From Gammaproteobacteria bacterium (GTDB lineage: Bacteria > Pseudomonadota > Gammaproteobacteria > Steroidobacterales > Steroidobacteraceae), in assembly GCA_010027845.1 (NCBI GenBank), contig RGUL01000020.1, positions 1 through 33,810 of the forward strand: a DNA stretch of 33,810 nt, given 5' to 3'. Below, one piece after another: positions 17,008 to 25,001 of this stretch. The notes under the pieces are model-generated. The model had not been told where the DNA came from and searched no databases. It worked only from the letters and a program-made list of their open reading frames with translations. The translations under genes and the position numbers were made by a program. The first letter of the stretch is position 1; each line of letters begins with the position of its first letter.

Positions 17008-17951
17008 GTCAAAGTTCGAACAACTCCACCCGGCTCGACGCGCTGGGCGCTGCGTACTGTGCGGCAGCGGCGATGCTGTTCGCCTGCAAAGGCATCTTCG
17101 CCAAAAAACTCTACGCGCTCGGCGTCAGCGTCGATGCCGTGGTGATGATCCGCGGCGTGATCGCCTTGCCGATGTTTTGGGCGCTGGCGCTACGCCGCGA
17201 ACCGCTGAGCACCATCGCCGCTACGCCGTGGCGCGCGATCGCGACCGCCGCGTTCGCCGGCGCGCTCTGTTACTACGTCGGGGCGATGCTCGACTTCGTC
17301 GCGCTGACGATGATCGAGGCGAGCATTGAGCGCGTGTTGATTTTCAGCTACCCGGCGATGGTGGTGCTGTTCACGGCCGTGCGCGATCGGCGTCGACCCG
17401 CCAATGCCGTGCTCCTCGCCGGCGGTCTCACCTACGTCGGAATTTTTTTCACGGTCGGCGGTTTCGATCTCGCGGAACTGACCGCGAATCTGCTCGGTGC
17501 CCTGCTCGTCATCGGTTCCGCACTCAGCTACGCGATCTATTTTTTGATCAGCGAAAAATACACCCGCGAAATCGGCAGCGCGCGTTTCACCCTGTTCGCG
17601 ATGTCGGCGGCACCGATCTGTCTGTTGGTGCATTTCGGCGTGCAGCGCGATTTCGCTGAGCTCGCCACGATCCGACCTTCGGCGTGGGCATTATTGGTCG
17701 GCATCGCCGTGCTGTGCATGTTTTTACCGGCCTCGCTGCAGGCCGAGGGTGTGCGACGCCTCGGCGCCGAGCGCGGCTCCGTGATCTCGACGGTCGGACC
17801 ACCGACCACCGTGTTGCTCGCTTGGGCGTTGCTCGGCGAGCGCTTGATCGGTTGGCAATTTTTGGGAATCGGACTGATCGTGATCGGCGTGCTCGCGCTC
17901 GATCTCAGCCGCCGGCGCGCGCTGCAGCCGCCAGAATCCGACGCGCCTTGA
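17004..17951 (+). CDS. EamA/DMT superfamily permease
   Basis: 315 residues with ten predicted helices arranged as two EamA repeats: the first from about residue 12 (AYCAAAAMLFACKGIFAKKLY) to 145, the second from about 155 to 300, ending in the typical TVLLAWALLGERLIGWQFLGI block. This is an inner-membrane drug/metabolite exporter of the RhaT/YdcZ-like type with unknown substrate. The ATG at 17004 overlaps the upstream stop (ATGA). The last 47 bp overlap the 3' end of the convergent CitE-like gene. Confidence 0.9.
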   Translation: MSQSSNNSTRLDALGAAYCAAAAMLFACKGIFAKKLYALGVSVDAVVMIRGVIALPMFWALALRREPLSTIAATPWRAIATAAFAGALCYYVGAMLDFVALTMIEASIERVLIFSYPAMVVLFTAVRDRRRPANAVLLAGGLTYVGIFFTVGGFDLAELTANLLGALLVIGSALSYAIYFLISEKYTREIGSARFTLFAMSAAPICLLVHFGVQRDFAELATIRPSAWALLVGIAVLCMFLPASLQAEGVRRLGAERGSVISTVGPPTTVLLAWALLGERLIGWQFLGIGLIVIGVLALDLSRRRALQPPESDAP

Positions 17952-18792
17952 ACACGATCGGGTAATCGACGAACTGGCCGTTGACCTGGATCGACGCCGA
18001 ACCGGACGCTTCGGCGCGCTCGAACGCTTCGACCACTGCGCGCGCGTGTGCGAGCTGCGCGGCATCCGGCGTGAAGACCTCGTTGCAAGGCGCCACTTGA
18101 TCGGGGTGGATACAGAGTTTGCCGTACAAACCCATGCGTCGCCCGTTACGCGCCGAGACCCGGAATCGCTCGATATCTTTGACGGCGATCACCACGGTGT
18201 CGACCGGCGGTTCGATGTTCGCCAGCCGTGAGGCGTGCGTGAGTCGCGCACGGGCATAGTCGAGTTCGCGCTCCTCTGAAGTCCATTCAAGATCGAGATC
18301 ATTGGTGTAATCACCACCACCGAACGCGAGCCTCGCGAGCCGTCTATCGGCCGCCGCAATTTCATTGGCCAATTCGATCCCACGCGCGGTCTCGACGATC
18401 GCCATCAATTCGAGCCGACCGATCGGCAAGCCGGCTGCACGCTCGACCGCGGCGATCCACGCCGAGGCTTGCCGCACCTGCTCCGCCGATTCGACCTTGG
18501 GCAACACCAACCCGTCGAGCCACGGGCCAGCGACCGCGGCGATGTCGTCGGCGCACCATTCGGTGTCGAGACCGTTGACGCGCACGTAACCGCGCGCGCG
18601 GCGCGGGGCTCGCATCGCCGCGATCACTACGGCGCGCGTCGCGATTTTTTCTTTGGGCGGTACGGCGTCCTCCAAATCGAGCAAGATCGCATCCGCGCCC
18701 GCCGTGAACACTTTTTCGACCTTGCGCGGATGGTTGCCCGGCGCGAAAAGATAACTGCGAACGCCGGAGGGCATAGGGCGTGTGTCGGTCAT
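17905..18792 (-). CDS. CitE-like HpcH/HpaI family acyl-CoA lyase
   Basis: 295 residues, the usual length of CitE-like lyases. Motifs: RSYLFAPGNHPRKVEK (12-27), LLDLEDAVPPKEK (37-49), YVRVNGLD with Arg71, LVLPKVES (96-102), AIVETARGI with Glu134 and FGGGDYTNDL with Asp161 (the Mg2+ ligands) and KLCIHPDQV near the C-terminus. The family cleaves or condenses 3-hydroxyacyl-CoA thioesters such as malyl-CoA and citramalyl-CoA. The ATG at 18792 overlaps the GntR stop (ATGA), so it is in an operon with the regulator. The divergent MaoC and CoA-transferase genes supply the steps that would come before a citramalyl-CoA lyase. Its 3' end overlaps the DMT permease gene. Confidence 0.9.
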   Translation of the reverse strand: MTDTRPMPSGVRSYLFAPGNHPRKVEKVFTAGADAILLDLEDAVPPKEKIATRAVVIAAMRAPRRARGYVRVNGLDTEWCADDIAAVAGPWLDGLVLPKVESAEQVRQASAWIAAVERAAGLPIGRLELMAIVETARGIELANEIAAADRRLARLAFGGGDYTNDLDLEWTSEERELDYARARLTHASRLANIEPPVDTVVIAVKDIERFRVSARNGRRMGLYGKLCIHPDQVAPCNEVFTPDAAQLAHARAVVEAFERAEASGSASIQVNGQFVDYPIVFKARRILAAAARAGG

Positions 18793-19589
18793 TTCGATCG
18801 GGCTCCCGTTTCGAATCCGAGTCCGCCGGCCGTCCGGCTGAGATCGAATGCATAGGTGAATCGCTCCGCCGGATGTTCGGTGAGCGTGATTTGAAATAGT
18901 GCGCCCTCGGCATCGCGGTAGCGTCGTAACACGATCAAAGACGGGCCGCCCGCGACGACACCGAGCGCGGCGGCGCGTCCGGTGTCGAGAACGCCCGCAC
19001 GAATCTCGACTTCCACGCGTGCGGCGCGCGTGCCGAATTTTCGCTCGACGATTTCGAACACCCGCTCCGCCGATCGACCGACGAGCGGCGCCACGGCCCG
19101 GTGACGCGGCGATAAATAAATGTCGGACCAACCGATCGCGGTGCCGTTCGGCCGTAAGCGTCGCAACGCGCTGATGCGCAGCCAACGCGCTCCGCGACCG
19201 CAGCCGAGCGTTGCTGCGAGCTCGGCATCGGCGCGCACGGCTGCGCGGGCTTGCACCTCGAGTCGGCTGCTGGCGGGATAGCGCAGCAGTTCGGCCGGTG
19301 ACTCGAGTCTTTGCACGTACGCTCCGGGCGCCGCGCTCGCCGTGACGACCGTGCCGATACCGCGACGACGCGAGATCAGCCCGAGTTCTTGGAGACGACG
19401 CAACGCCTCGCGCACGGTGTGCCGACTGACGCCGTGACGCGCAACGAGTTCGTGCTCACCGGGCAACACGTCGCCGATGCGATAGCGGCCGTTACCGATG
19501 TCGGCAAGCAAGCCCTCGGCCAGGCGGCGATAGCGCGGCGGCGGAACGGCCTTGCGTGAATTGACAGTCACGGGAGTGCAACCTAGCAT
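18789..19589 (-). CDS. GntR/HutC-type transcriptional regulator
   Basis: About 266 residues from the ATG at 19589. A winged helix-turn-helix at the N-terminus (PRYRRLAEGLL, then LPGEHELVARHGVSRHTVREALRRLQELGLISRRRGIGTVV) is followed by a UTRA-type ligand domain ending in the usual RRYRDAEGALFQITLTEHPAERFTYAF segment. HutC-type regulators sense small metabolites, often acids or CoA-pathway intermediates. Start choice: ATG 19589 or GTG 19571; an ATG at 19628 would overlap the divergent MaoC start and is unlikely. A palindrome TGTCCGGACA lies directly at or before the start. It is co-translated with the CitE-like lyase (ATGA overlap) and divergent from the MaoC operon. Confidence 0.88.
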   Translation of the reverse strand: MLGCTPVTVNSRKAVPPPRYRRLAEGLLADIGNGRYRIGDVLPGEHELVARHGVSRHTVREALRRLQELGLISRRRGIGTVVTASAAPGAYVQRLESPAELLRYPASSRLEVQARAAVRADAELAATLGCGRGARWLRISALRRLRPNGTAIGWSDIYLSPRHRAVAPLVGRSAERVFEIVERKFGTRAARVEVEIRAGVLDTGRAAALGVVAGGPSLIVLRRYRDAEGALFQITLTEHPAERFTYAFDLSRTAGGLGFETGARSK

Positions 19590-19590
19590 T

Positions 19591-19600
19591 TGTCCGGACA
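19591..19600. promoter_or_regulatory. TGTCCGGACA palindrome, likely GntR operator
   Basis: A perfect 10-bp palindrome fitting the TGT-N4-ACA (GT...AC) pattern of many GntR-family operators. It lies in the short intergenic gap between the divergent GntR gene and the MaoC start at 19627, where one bound repressor could control both directions. Confidence 0.55.
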
Positions 19601-19626
19601 TTTGAACAGACGGACGGACGCGCGCC

Positions 19627-20145
19627 ATGAGCCACACCTCGATCCCTGTCGCACCCGGTCGCTACCGCGAGTCTTTCGGTCGCTACTTCGAAGATTTCGT
19701 AATTGGCGACGTGTACGAGCACCGCCCCGGCCGCACCATCAGCGAAACTGATAACACGTGGTTCACGCTGCTCACCATGAACACGCACCCGCTACATTTT
19801 GATGCGGAGTACGGCAAGGCCTCGGAATTCGGGCGCTGCATCGTCGCCTCACCGCTCACGCTCGCCATTGTGGTCGGCATGAGCGTGACCGACGTCAGTC
19901 AAAAAGCGATCGCCAATCTCGGCTGGAAGGAAATTCGCATGCCCGCGCCGGTGTTCGCCGGCGACACCTTGTATGCCGAGTCCGAAGTCCTCGACAAGCG
20001 TGAATCGAAATCGCGACCGACCGCGGGCCTCGTGACCGTGCGCACGCGTGGCAAAAAAACCGACGGCACTGTGGTATGCGACTTCGAGCGCACGATCTTG
20101 GTCGCCAAACGTGGACACGCGGTCGAAGACCGCATGGGATATTGA
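19627..20145 (+). CDS. MaoC-like (hot-dog) enoyl-CoA hydratase/dehydratase
   Basis: 172 residues, single hot-dog domain. The N-terminal RYFEDFVIGDVYEHRPGRTISETD and the block TMNTHPLHFDAEYG (50-63) are typical of MaoC-like acyl dehydratases of about 150-185 residues. In the catalytic loop the usual D-x-N-P-x-H is N52-T-H-P-L-H57, so the canonical Asp is Asn, a substitution I associate with the NT(H)PLHFD subgroup that includes itaconyl-CoA or mesaconyl-CoA hydratase candidates. It is first gene of a rightward operon: 2 nt before the acyl-CoA dehydrogenase. The ATG at 19627 is the first start after the putative operator; there is no strong Shine-Dalgarno. Confidence 0.88.
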   Translation: MSHTSIPVAPGRYRESFGRYFEDFVIGDVYEHRPGRTISETDNTWFTLLTMNTHPLHFDAEYGKASEFGRCIVASPLTLAIVVGMSVTDVSQKAIANLGWKEIRMPAPVFAGDTLYAESEVLDKRESKSRPTAGLVTVRTRGKKTDGTVVCDFERTILVAKRGHAVEDRMGY

Positions 20146-20147
20146 TC

Positions 20148-21317
20148 ATGTCCACGAACCCGACGAACCACCCCGCAACGGACGAACAACGCGAGATCAT
20201 CGACAGCATCGAACGCTGGGCCGAGCGTGAACTGCGCCCGGTCGCCCGTCGGTTCGATCATGCCGACGAATACCCTGCAGAAATCGTCGCGCAAATGCAG
20301 GACCTCGGCTTGTTCGGCGCCACCATCGCGCCCGAATACGGCGGCCTCGGTCTCGATGCGACGACTTACGCACAAATCGTGATGAAGATTTCGGCCGTGT
20401 GGATGGCACCGGTCGGCATCTTCAACTCGCACCTCATCATGGCGGCCTGCGTTCAACGCCACGGCACGGCCGAACAAAAGACTCGTTGGCTGCCGAAATT
20501 TGCGACCGGTGAGATTCGCGGCGGCATCGGCCTGACCGAACCTAACGCCGGTACGGATCTGCAGAGCATCCGCGCAGTCGCGCGGCGCGACGGCGACAGT
20601 TACGTCATCGACGGCACCAAAACTTGGATCACCAACGGCGTCGAGGGCACGGCCTTTGCCGTCCTCGTCAAGACCGACCCCGAAGCACAACCGCGGCATC
20701 GCGGCATGAGCTTATTTTTGTGCGAGAAAGGCCCCGGATTCGCTGCCGCCAAAAAATTGAAGAAACTAGGCTACAAAGCCATCGACAGCGCCGAACTCGT
20801 GTTCGACAACCACCGCGTCAGCGCCGATCGCTTGATCGGTGGCGTGGAGGGACGAGGCTTTCAACAAGCCGTCGGCGGCCTCGAACTCGGACGCATCAAC
20901 GTCGCCGCCCGCGGCGCCGGTATCGCCGAGGGAGCATTGCGCGCGGCCGTGCGTTACGCCCAGGAGCGGCAGACTTTTGGTAAACCGATCGCGCAACATC
21001 AAGCGATTCAGTTGAAACTCGCCGATATGGCGACGCGTGTCGAAGCCGCAAGACTTTTGATCGCGCAAGCAGCAGCCAAATACGACACCGGCGAGCGCTG
21101 CGATCTCGAGGCGGGCATGGCCAAATTATTCGCCTCGGAAGCCGGCGTCGAAAATTCGCTGGAGGCGATGCGCATCTTCGGCGGTTACAGTTACTCCACG
21201 GACTTCGACGTCGAACGCTACTATCGCGACGCGCCGCTGATGTGCATCGGCGAAGGCACTAATGAGATGCAGCGCATCATCATCGCGCGGCAACTGATCG
21301 AGCGTAATCCGTTGTGA
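20148..21317 (+). CDS. Acyl-CoA dehydrogenase (FAD)
   Basis: 389 residues, the standard length. N-terminal helical domain; middle beta-domain with GGIGLTEPNAGTDLQSIRA and the flavin/substrate block GTKTWITNGVEG; C-terminal helical domain with RQTFGKPIAQHQAIQ and IFGGYSYSTDFDVERYYRD. The catalytic base is probably Glu369 in GEGTNEMQR. It oxidises an acyl-CoA to the 2-enoyl-CoA and passes electrons to ETF. The operon places its product next to a MaoC hydratase and CitE-like lyase, so a branched acid such as methylsuccinyl-CoA, or a simple short branched acyl-CoA, is a reasonable but unproven substrate. ATG at 20148, 2 nt after the MaoC stop; the stop overlaps the next start as GTGA. Confidence 0.95.
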   Translation: MSTNPTNHPATDEQREIIDSIERWAERELRPVARRFDHADEYPAEIVAQMQDLGLFGATIAPEYGGLGLDATTYAQIVMKISAVWMAPVGIFNSHLIMAACVQRHGTAEQKTRWLPKFATGEIRGGIGLTEPNAGTDLQSIRAVARRDGDSYVIDGTKTWITNGVEGTAFAVLVKTDPEAQPRHRGMSLFLCEKGPGFAAAKKLKKLGYKAIDSAELVFDNHRVSADRLIGGVEGRGFQQAVGGLELGRINVAARGAGIAEGALRAAVRYAQERQTFGKPIAQHQAIQLKLADMATRVEAARLLIAQAAAKYDTGERCDLEAGMAKLFASEAGVENSLEAMRIFGGYSYSTDFDVERYYRDAPLMCIGEGTNEMQRIIIARQLIERNPL

Positions 21318-22513
21318 GTCGGTCCGATTTACCACTCGCCGGGGTACGCATCCTCACCTTCGAAAATTTCGGTGCCGGACCGTTCGGCTCGATGTACCTA
21401 GCCGATCTCGGCGCCGAGGTGATCAAGGTCGAAAGTCGTGGACAAGGCGGTGACGCGACACGCGGCATGGGGCCCTATTTTTTAGGTGAGCACGATTCGC
21501 ATTTTTTCCAAACCTTCAATCTCAACAAACGCAGCGTCACGTTCAATCTCAAATCCGAGGCCGGTCGCGCGGCATTTCACAAATTGGTCGCGCGCTCCGA
21601 TGCGGTGCTCAACAACTTGCGCGGCGACCAACCGGACAAACTCGGTTTGACCTACCAATCGCTCGCTGCGATCAATCCGCGCATCGTCTGCGCGCATCTG
21701 TCGGCCTACGGTCGGCACAACGAACGACGTGCTTGGCCGGGCTATGACTATTTGATGCAAGCAGAAGCAGGGTACCTGCACGTCACGGGCGAACCCGGTT
21801 CGCCGCCGTCGCGCATGGGGCTCTCCATCGTCGATTTCATGACCGGCATCACGACTGCACTCGCGCTGCTCGCCGCCTTGTTCGGCGCCGCACGCACCGG
21901 CAAGGGACGCGACGTCGACGTGAGTTTGTTCGATGTCGCACTGCATCAACTTTCGTATCCCGGCACCTGGTATCTGAACGAGAAACTCGTCACCGGTCGC
22001 GCGCCGCGCAGCGCCCATCCGACCGCGACGCCGGTGCAACTGTTTACGACCGCCGACGGCTGGATTTTCGTCATGTGCATGACGGAGAAGTTTTGGGGCG
22101 AACTGATGCGCGTGATCGATGCACCGGCGATCGCCAGCGACCCGCGATTCGCCACGCTCGCCGCGCGGCGCGAGCATCGCGAAGCGTTGACGAACGCGCT
22201 CGATGCGGTGTTCGCACGTGACACCACGACGAATTGGCTCACCCGTTTGCAGGGTGTTTTGCCTGCAGCACCCGTGCACGATCTCGCGCAAGCGCTCGAC
22301 AACCCCTTCCCGGCTGCGATCGGCATGATTCGCAATACACCCCACCCTTTGCGAGCTGACTTCAAAAGTTTCGCCAATCCCATCATGCTCGACGGCGCAC
22401 GTCTGCCGGCGCGTAGCGCACCGGCGCTCGGTGCGGATAACGACGCAGTGCTCGACGAACTCGGCTACTCGGCCGAAGAAATCGCAACGATGCGCGCGGC
22501 GGACGCGATCTGA
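21314..22513 (+). CDS. CaiB/BaiF family CoA transferase (first of tandem pair)
   Basis: 399 residues. LAGVRILTFENFGAGPFGSMYLADLGAEVIKVES at the N-terminus contains the CoA-binding start; NLNKRSVTFNL and the segment RAWPGYDYLMQAEAGY, with the Asp at the catalytic position, complete the class III signature; MGLSIVDFMTG follows. It starts with GTG overlapping the dehydrogenase stop (GTGA) and ends one base inside the next start (TGATG), so it is tightly coupled in the operon. It probably activates the pathway's acid with CoA from an acyl-CoA donor; the paralogue next door may serve a second acid or form a heteromer. Confidence 0.94.
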   Translation: MSRSDLPLAGVRILTFENFGAGPFGSMYLADLGAEVIKVESRGQGGDATRGMGPYFLGEHDSHFFQTFNLNKRSVTFNLKSEAGRAAFHKLVARSDAVLNNLRGDQPDKLGLTYQSLAAINPRIVCAHLSAYGRHNERRAWPGYDYLMQAEAGYLHVTGEPGSPPSRMGLSIVDFMTGITTALALLAALFGAARTGKGRDVDVSLFDVALHQLSYPGTWYLNEKLVTGRAPRSAHPTATPVQLFTTADGWIFVMCMTEKFWGELMRVIDAPAIASDPRFATLAARREHREALTNALDAVFARDTTTNWLTRLQGVLPAAPVHDLAQALDNPFPAAIGMIRNTPHPLRADFKSFANPIMLDGARLPARSAPALGADNDAVLDELGYSAEEIATMRAADAI

Positions 22514-23709
22514 TGACCATGAAGCTCGACGGTTTAAGAGTCCTCGACTTGTCGTTGTTTTTGCCGGGCCCCGCATTGACGCAAATCCTCGCTGATCATG
22601 GCGCGGACGTGATCAAAGTCGAGCCACCCGGCGAAGGCGAACCGAATCGCCACATCGGGCTGCGCGAAGACGAAGTCTCGGTCTTCTTCCGAAATACGCA
22701 CCGCGGCAAGCGCAGCGTCTGCATCAATCTCAAATCACCCGAGGGTCGCGCAGCGTTGCTGAAAATCGCTGCCAGCGTCGACGTGTTCGTCGAGGCGTTC
22801 CGACCTGGCGTCGTCGATCGTCTCGGTGTCGGCTACCGCGCGATCGAAGCGATCAATCCGCGCATCGTATACTGCTCGATCTCGGCATTCGGCCAGTACG
22901 GTCCGCGCCGCGACCTGCCGGCGCACGACCTCGCGACCGAAGCACTCGGCGGCATCGTCAGTTTGAACCTCGGCGGCGACGGCGAGCCGACCCTGCCGCA
23001 CGTGCCAGTCGCCGATCTCTCCGCAGCGCTGTACGCGTTCGGCGGGGTGATGATGGCGCTCTATCGCCGTGAACACAGTGGCCGCGGCGACTATCTCGAC
23101 GTCTCGATGCACGATACGGTGCTCGCCAGTACGCCGAACGTCACCGGCGAAGTGTTCGCCGCCAAACGACCGCCGGTCGTCAAAGAATTCCGCTCGCTAG
23201 GCGGCAGTGCGTTCTATCGAATCTACGCGACCGGCGACCGCAAGCACGTAGTGCTCGGCGCGCAGGAACTGAAATTCGTTCGTAACTTACTCGGCGAACT
23301 CGGTCGGCTCGACCTGTTGCCACTCTGCGAGCGCGGCCCGGGTCCGCATCAACAACCGGTGATCGATTTTTTGCAGGCGACGTTTCTCACCCGCACCCGC
23401 GACGAGTGGATCGAGTGGTTTAGCGGCAAAGATATCGGCTTCGCGCCGGTCAACGACCTGCGAGAAGCGTTCGACGAACCGCAGGCCTCGGCGCGCGGCA
23501 TGCGCTTGCTCGACGAGCGCGGTCGCGAGCACGTCGGCACGCCGCTGAAGTTCAGTGCCGAACCGGGTGCGCCGCGACTGGTGCTGCCGCGACTCGGCGA
23601 ACACAATCGCGCCGTCTTGACCGAGGTCGGCTTCGATGCGGCCGCGATCGATGCGCTCTATGCCTGCGGCGCACTCGCCGACGAGCACACGGCGAAAAAC
23701 ACGCACTGA
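22513..23709 (+). CDS. CaiB/BaiF family CoA transferase (second of tandem pair)
   Basis: 398 residues. LDGLRVLDLSLFLPGPALTQILADHGADVIKVEPP, HRGKRSVCINLKSPEG and SAFGQYGPRRDLPAHDLATEALGG (catalytic Asp in PAHDL) identify the family; the C-terminal PRLGEHNRAVLTEVGFD is standard. It is clearly diverged from the gene before it, so this is an old duplication or two functions rather than a recent repeat. Last gene of the MaoC operon; no hairpin terminator is evident in the 88 bp before the aminotransferase gene. Confidence 0.94.
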   Translation: MTMKLDGLRVLDLSLFLPGPALTQILADHGADVIKVEPPGEGEPNRHIGLREDEVSVFFRNTHRGKRSVCINLKSPEGRAALLKIAASVDVFVEAFRPGVVDRLGVGYRAIEAINPRIVYCSISAFGQYGPRRDLPAHDLATEALGGIVSLNLGGDGEPTLPHVPVADLSAALYAFGGVMMALYRREHSGRGDYLDVSMHDTVLASTPNVTGEVFAAKRPPVVKEFRSLGGSAFYRIYATGDRKHVVLGAQELKFVRNLLGELGRLDLLPLCERGPGPHQQPVIDFLQATFLTRTRDEWIEWFSGKDIGFAPVNDLREAFDEPQASARGMRLLDERGREHVGTPLKFSAEPGAPRLVLPRLGEHNRAVLTEVGFDAAAIDALYACGALADEHTAKNTH

Positions 23710-23750
23710 CGACAAGCTCGCAGCGAAATCTCGCCTCGGAGCCGACCTGC

Positions 23751-23759
23751 TGCGATAAT
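23751..23759 (+). promoter_or_regulatory. Extended -10 promoter element before the aminotransferase
   Basis: TGCGATAAT matches the extended -10 form TGn-TATAAT with one mismatch. It lies about 39 bp before the ATG, leaving a leader that holds the AGAGG Shine-Dalgarno, so this gene probably has its own promoter despite following the catabolic operon. Confidence 0.45.
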
Positions 23760-23797
23760 CGCCGCCTTTCGCCGCCATCGTCGCCCAGAGGCCCAAG

Positions 23798-24991
23798 ATG
23801 TTCGAGTCGCTGACCCGCGTTCCGCCCGATCCGATTCTCGGCGTTTCCGCCGCTTTTCAAAAAGATCCGTCGACCGACAAAGTCGATCTCGGCGTTGGCG
23901 TCTACAAAGACGAAGCGGGTAAGACGCCGGTGCCGCGTGCGGTGCGTCGTGCCGAGCAAGACTTGATCGCCGCGCAAACGACCAAAGCGTATCTCAGCCC
24001 GGTCGGCAATCCCGGTTTCAACACGCAAGTGGCCGCGCTGACGTTCGGCGTCGATCTCGCCGGTCGCAAAGCCGACTTGTCGCTAGCGCAGGCGCCGGGC
24101 GGTAGCGGCGCGCTGCACTTAGGCGCCTTGTTCCTCGCTGCCGCGCGCGCAGGTTCCATCGCGTACGTCAGCGATCCTACTTGGGCGAACCATTTGCCTT
24201 TACTCGGTGCGGCCGGCTTGAAGGTCGAACGCTATCCGTACTACGACGCGCACACGAACGGCCTCGCGTTCGATCGCATGCTCGGATTTTTGGACGCGCT
24301 ACCGGCGGACTCCGTGGTGGTGCTGCACGCTTGCTGTCACAACCCCACCGGACAAGACCTCGACGTTGCGCAATGGCAAGCGGTCGCCGAAGTGCTCGCC
24401 AAACGTCGTTTGCTGCCGTTCGTCGACATGGCCTACCAAGGCCTCGGTGAGGATCTCGATCGTGATGCCGCATCGATCCGTTTGATCGCCAAAGCGGTAC
24501 CGGAAATGTTGGTGGCGGTGTCATGCTCCAAAAATTTCGGCGTCTATCGGGAACGCACCGGACTTTTGGCGGTCGTCTCGGCGAACACCGAGCAGGCGTC
24601 GATCCACGCCGGCCAGCTCGGCCGTATCGCCCGCACGGTATGGTCGATGCCGCCCGATCACGGCGCAGCGGTGGTCGATCGTGTGCTCGCGACGCCAGAG
24701 TTGCGTCAGGAATGGGTGACCGAACTCACCCATATGGCCAATCGCATCAACAGCCTGCGCAGTTTGCTCGCAGAAAAACTCACGACGGCGAGCGGCGCGG
24801 ACTTCGGTTGGATCAAGCAGCAGCGCGGCATGTTCTCGCGTCTGCCGTTGCGCGCCGAGCAAGTCGTGACGCTGCGCGAGCAGCATCACATCTACATGGC
24901 GCCGGACGGTCGAATCAACATTGCCGGCATCAGCCCGGCGAATTGCACACGGGTCGCGGAGTCGATCGCGACGGTGATGAAAGCCGGCTGA
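23798..24991 (+). CDS. Aspartate/aromatic amino acid aminotransferase (PLP)
   Basis: 397 residues, class I fold-type I aminotransferase of the AspC/TyrB subgroup; it starts MFESLTRVPPDPILG as AspC does. PLP and substrate residues are in place: Trp129 (DPTWANH), Asn182 (HNPTG), Asp210 and Tyr213 (VDMAYQGL), Lys245 (SCSKNFGVYRERTG), Arg279 (the R292 equivalent, ARTVWSMPPDHGA) and the Arg of GRINIAG (the R386 equivalent). The loop after Arg279 is TVWS rather than ANYS, so an aromatic preference is possible. It catalyses amino transfer between aspartate or aromatic amino acids and 2-oxoglutarate. AGAGG precedes the ATG by 6 nt. Convergent with msrA (10-bp gap). Confidence 0.95.
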   Translation: MFESLTRVPPDPILGVSAAFQKDPSTDKVDLGVGVYKDEAGKTPVPRAVRRAEQDLIAAQTTKAYLSPVGNPGFNTQVAALTFGVDLAGRKADLSLAQAPGGSGALHLGALFLAAARAGSIAYVSDPTWANHLPLLGAAGLKVERYPYYDAHTNGLAFDRMLGFLDALPADSVVVLHACCHNPTGQDLDVAQWQAVAEVLAKRRLLPFVDMAYQGLGEDLDRDAASIRLIAKAVPEMLVAVSCSKNFGVYRERTGLLAVVSANTEQASIHAGQLGRIARTVWSMPPDHGAAVVDRVLATPELRQEWVTELTHMANRINSLRSLLAEKLTTASGADFGWIKQQRGMFSRLPLRAEQVVTLREQHHIYMAPDGRINIAGISPANCTRVAESIATVMKAG

Positions 24992-25001
24992 GAGCGCTAG
25001 C

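Noticed and set aside
19607-19620. Short GACG tandem (GACGGACGGACG) before the MaoC start
   Set aside because: Three copies of a tetranucleotide in G+C-rich DNA are too few to call a repeat or phase-variable tract.
21482-22576. 364-codon minus-strand frame antisense to the first tandem CoA transferase
   Set aside because: No domain, Arg/Cys/His-rich composition, and the plus-strand gene is complete with all family motifs.
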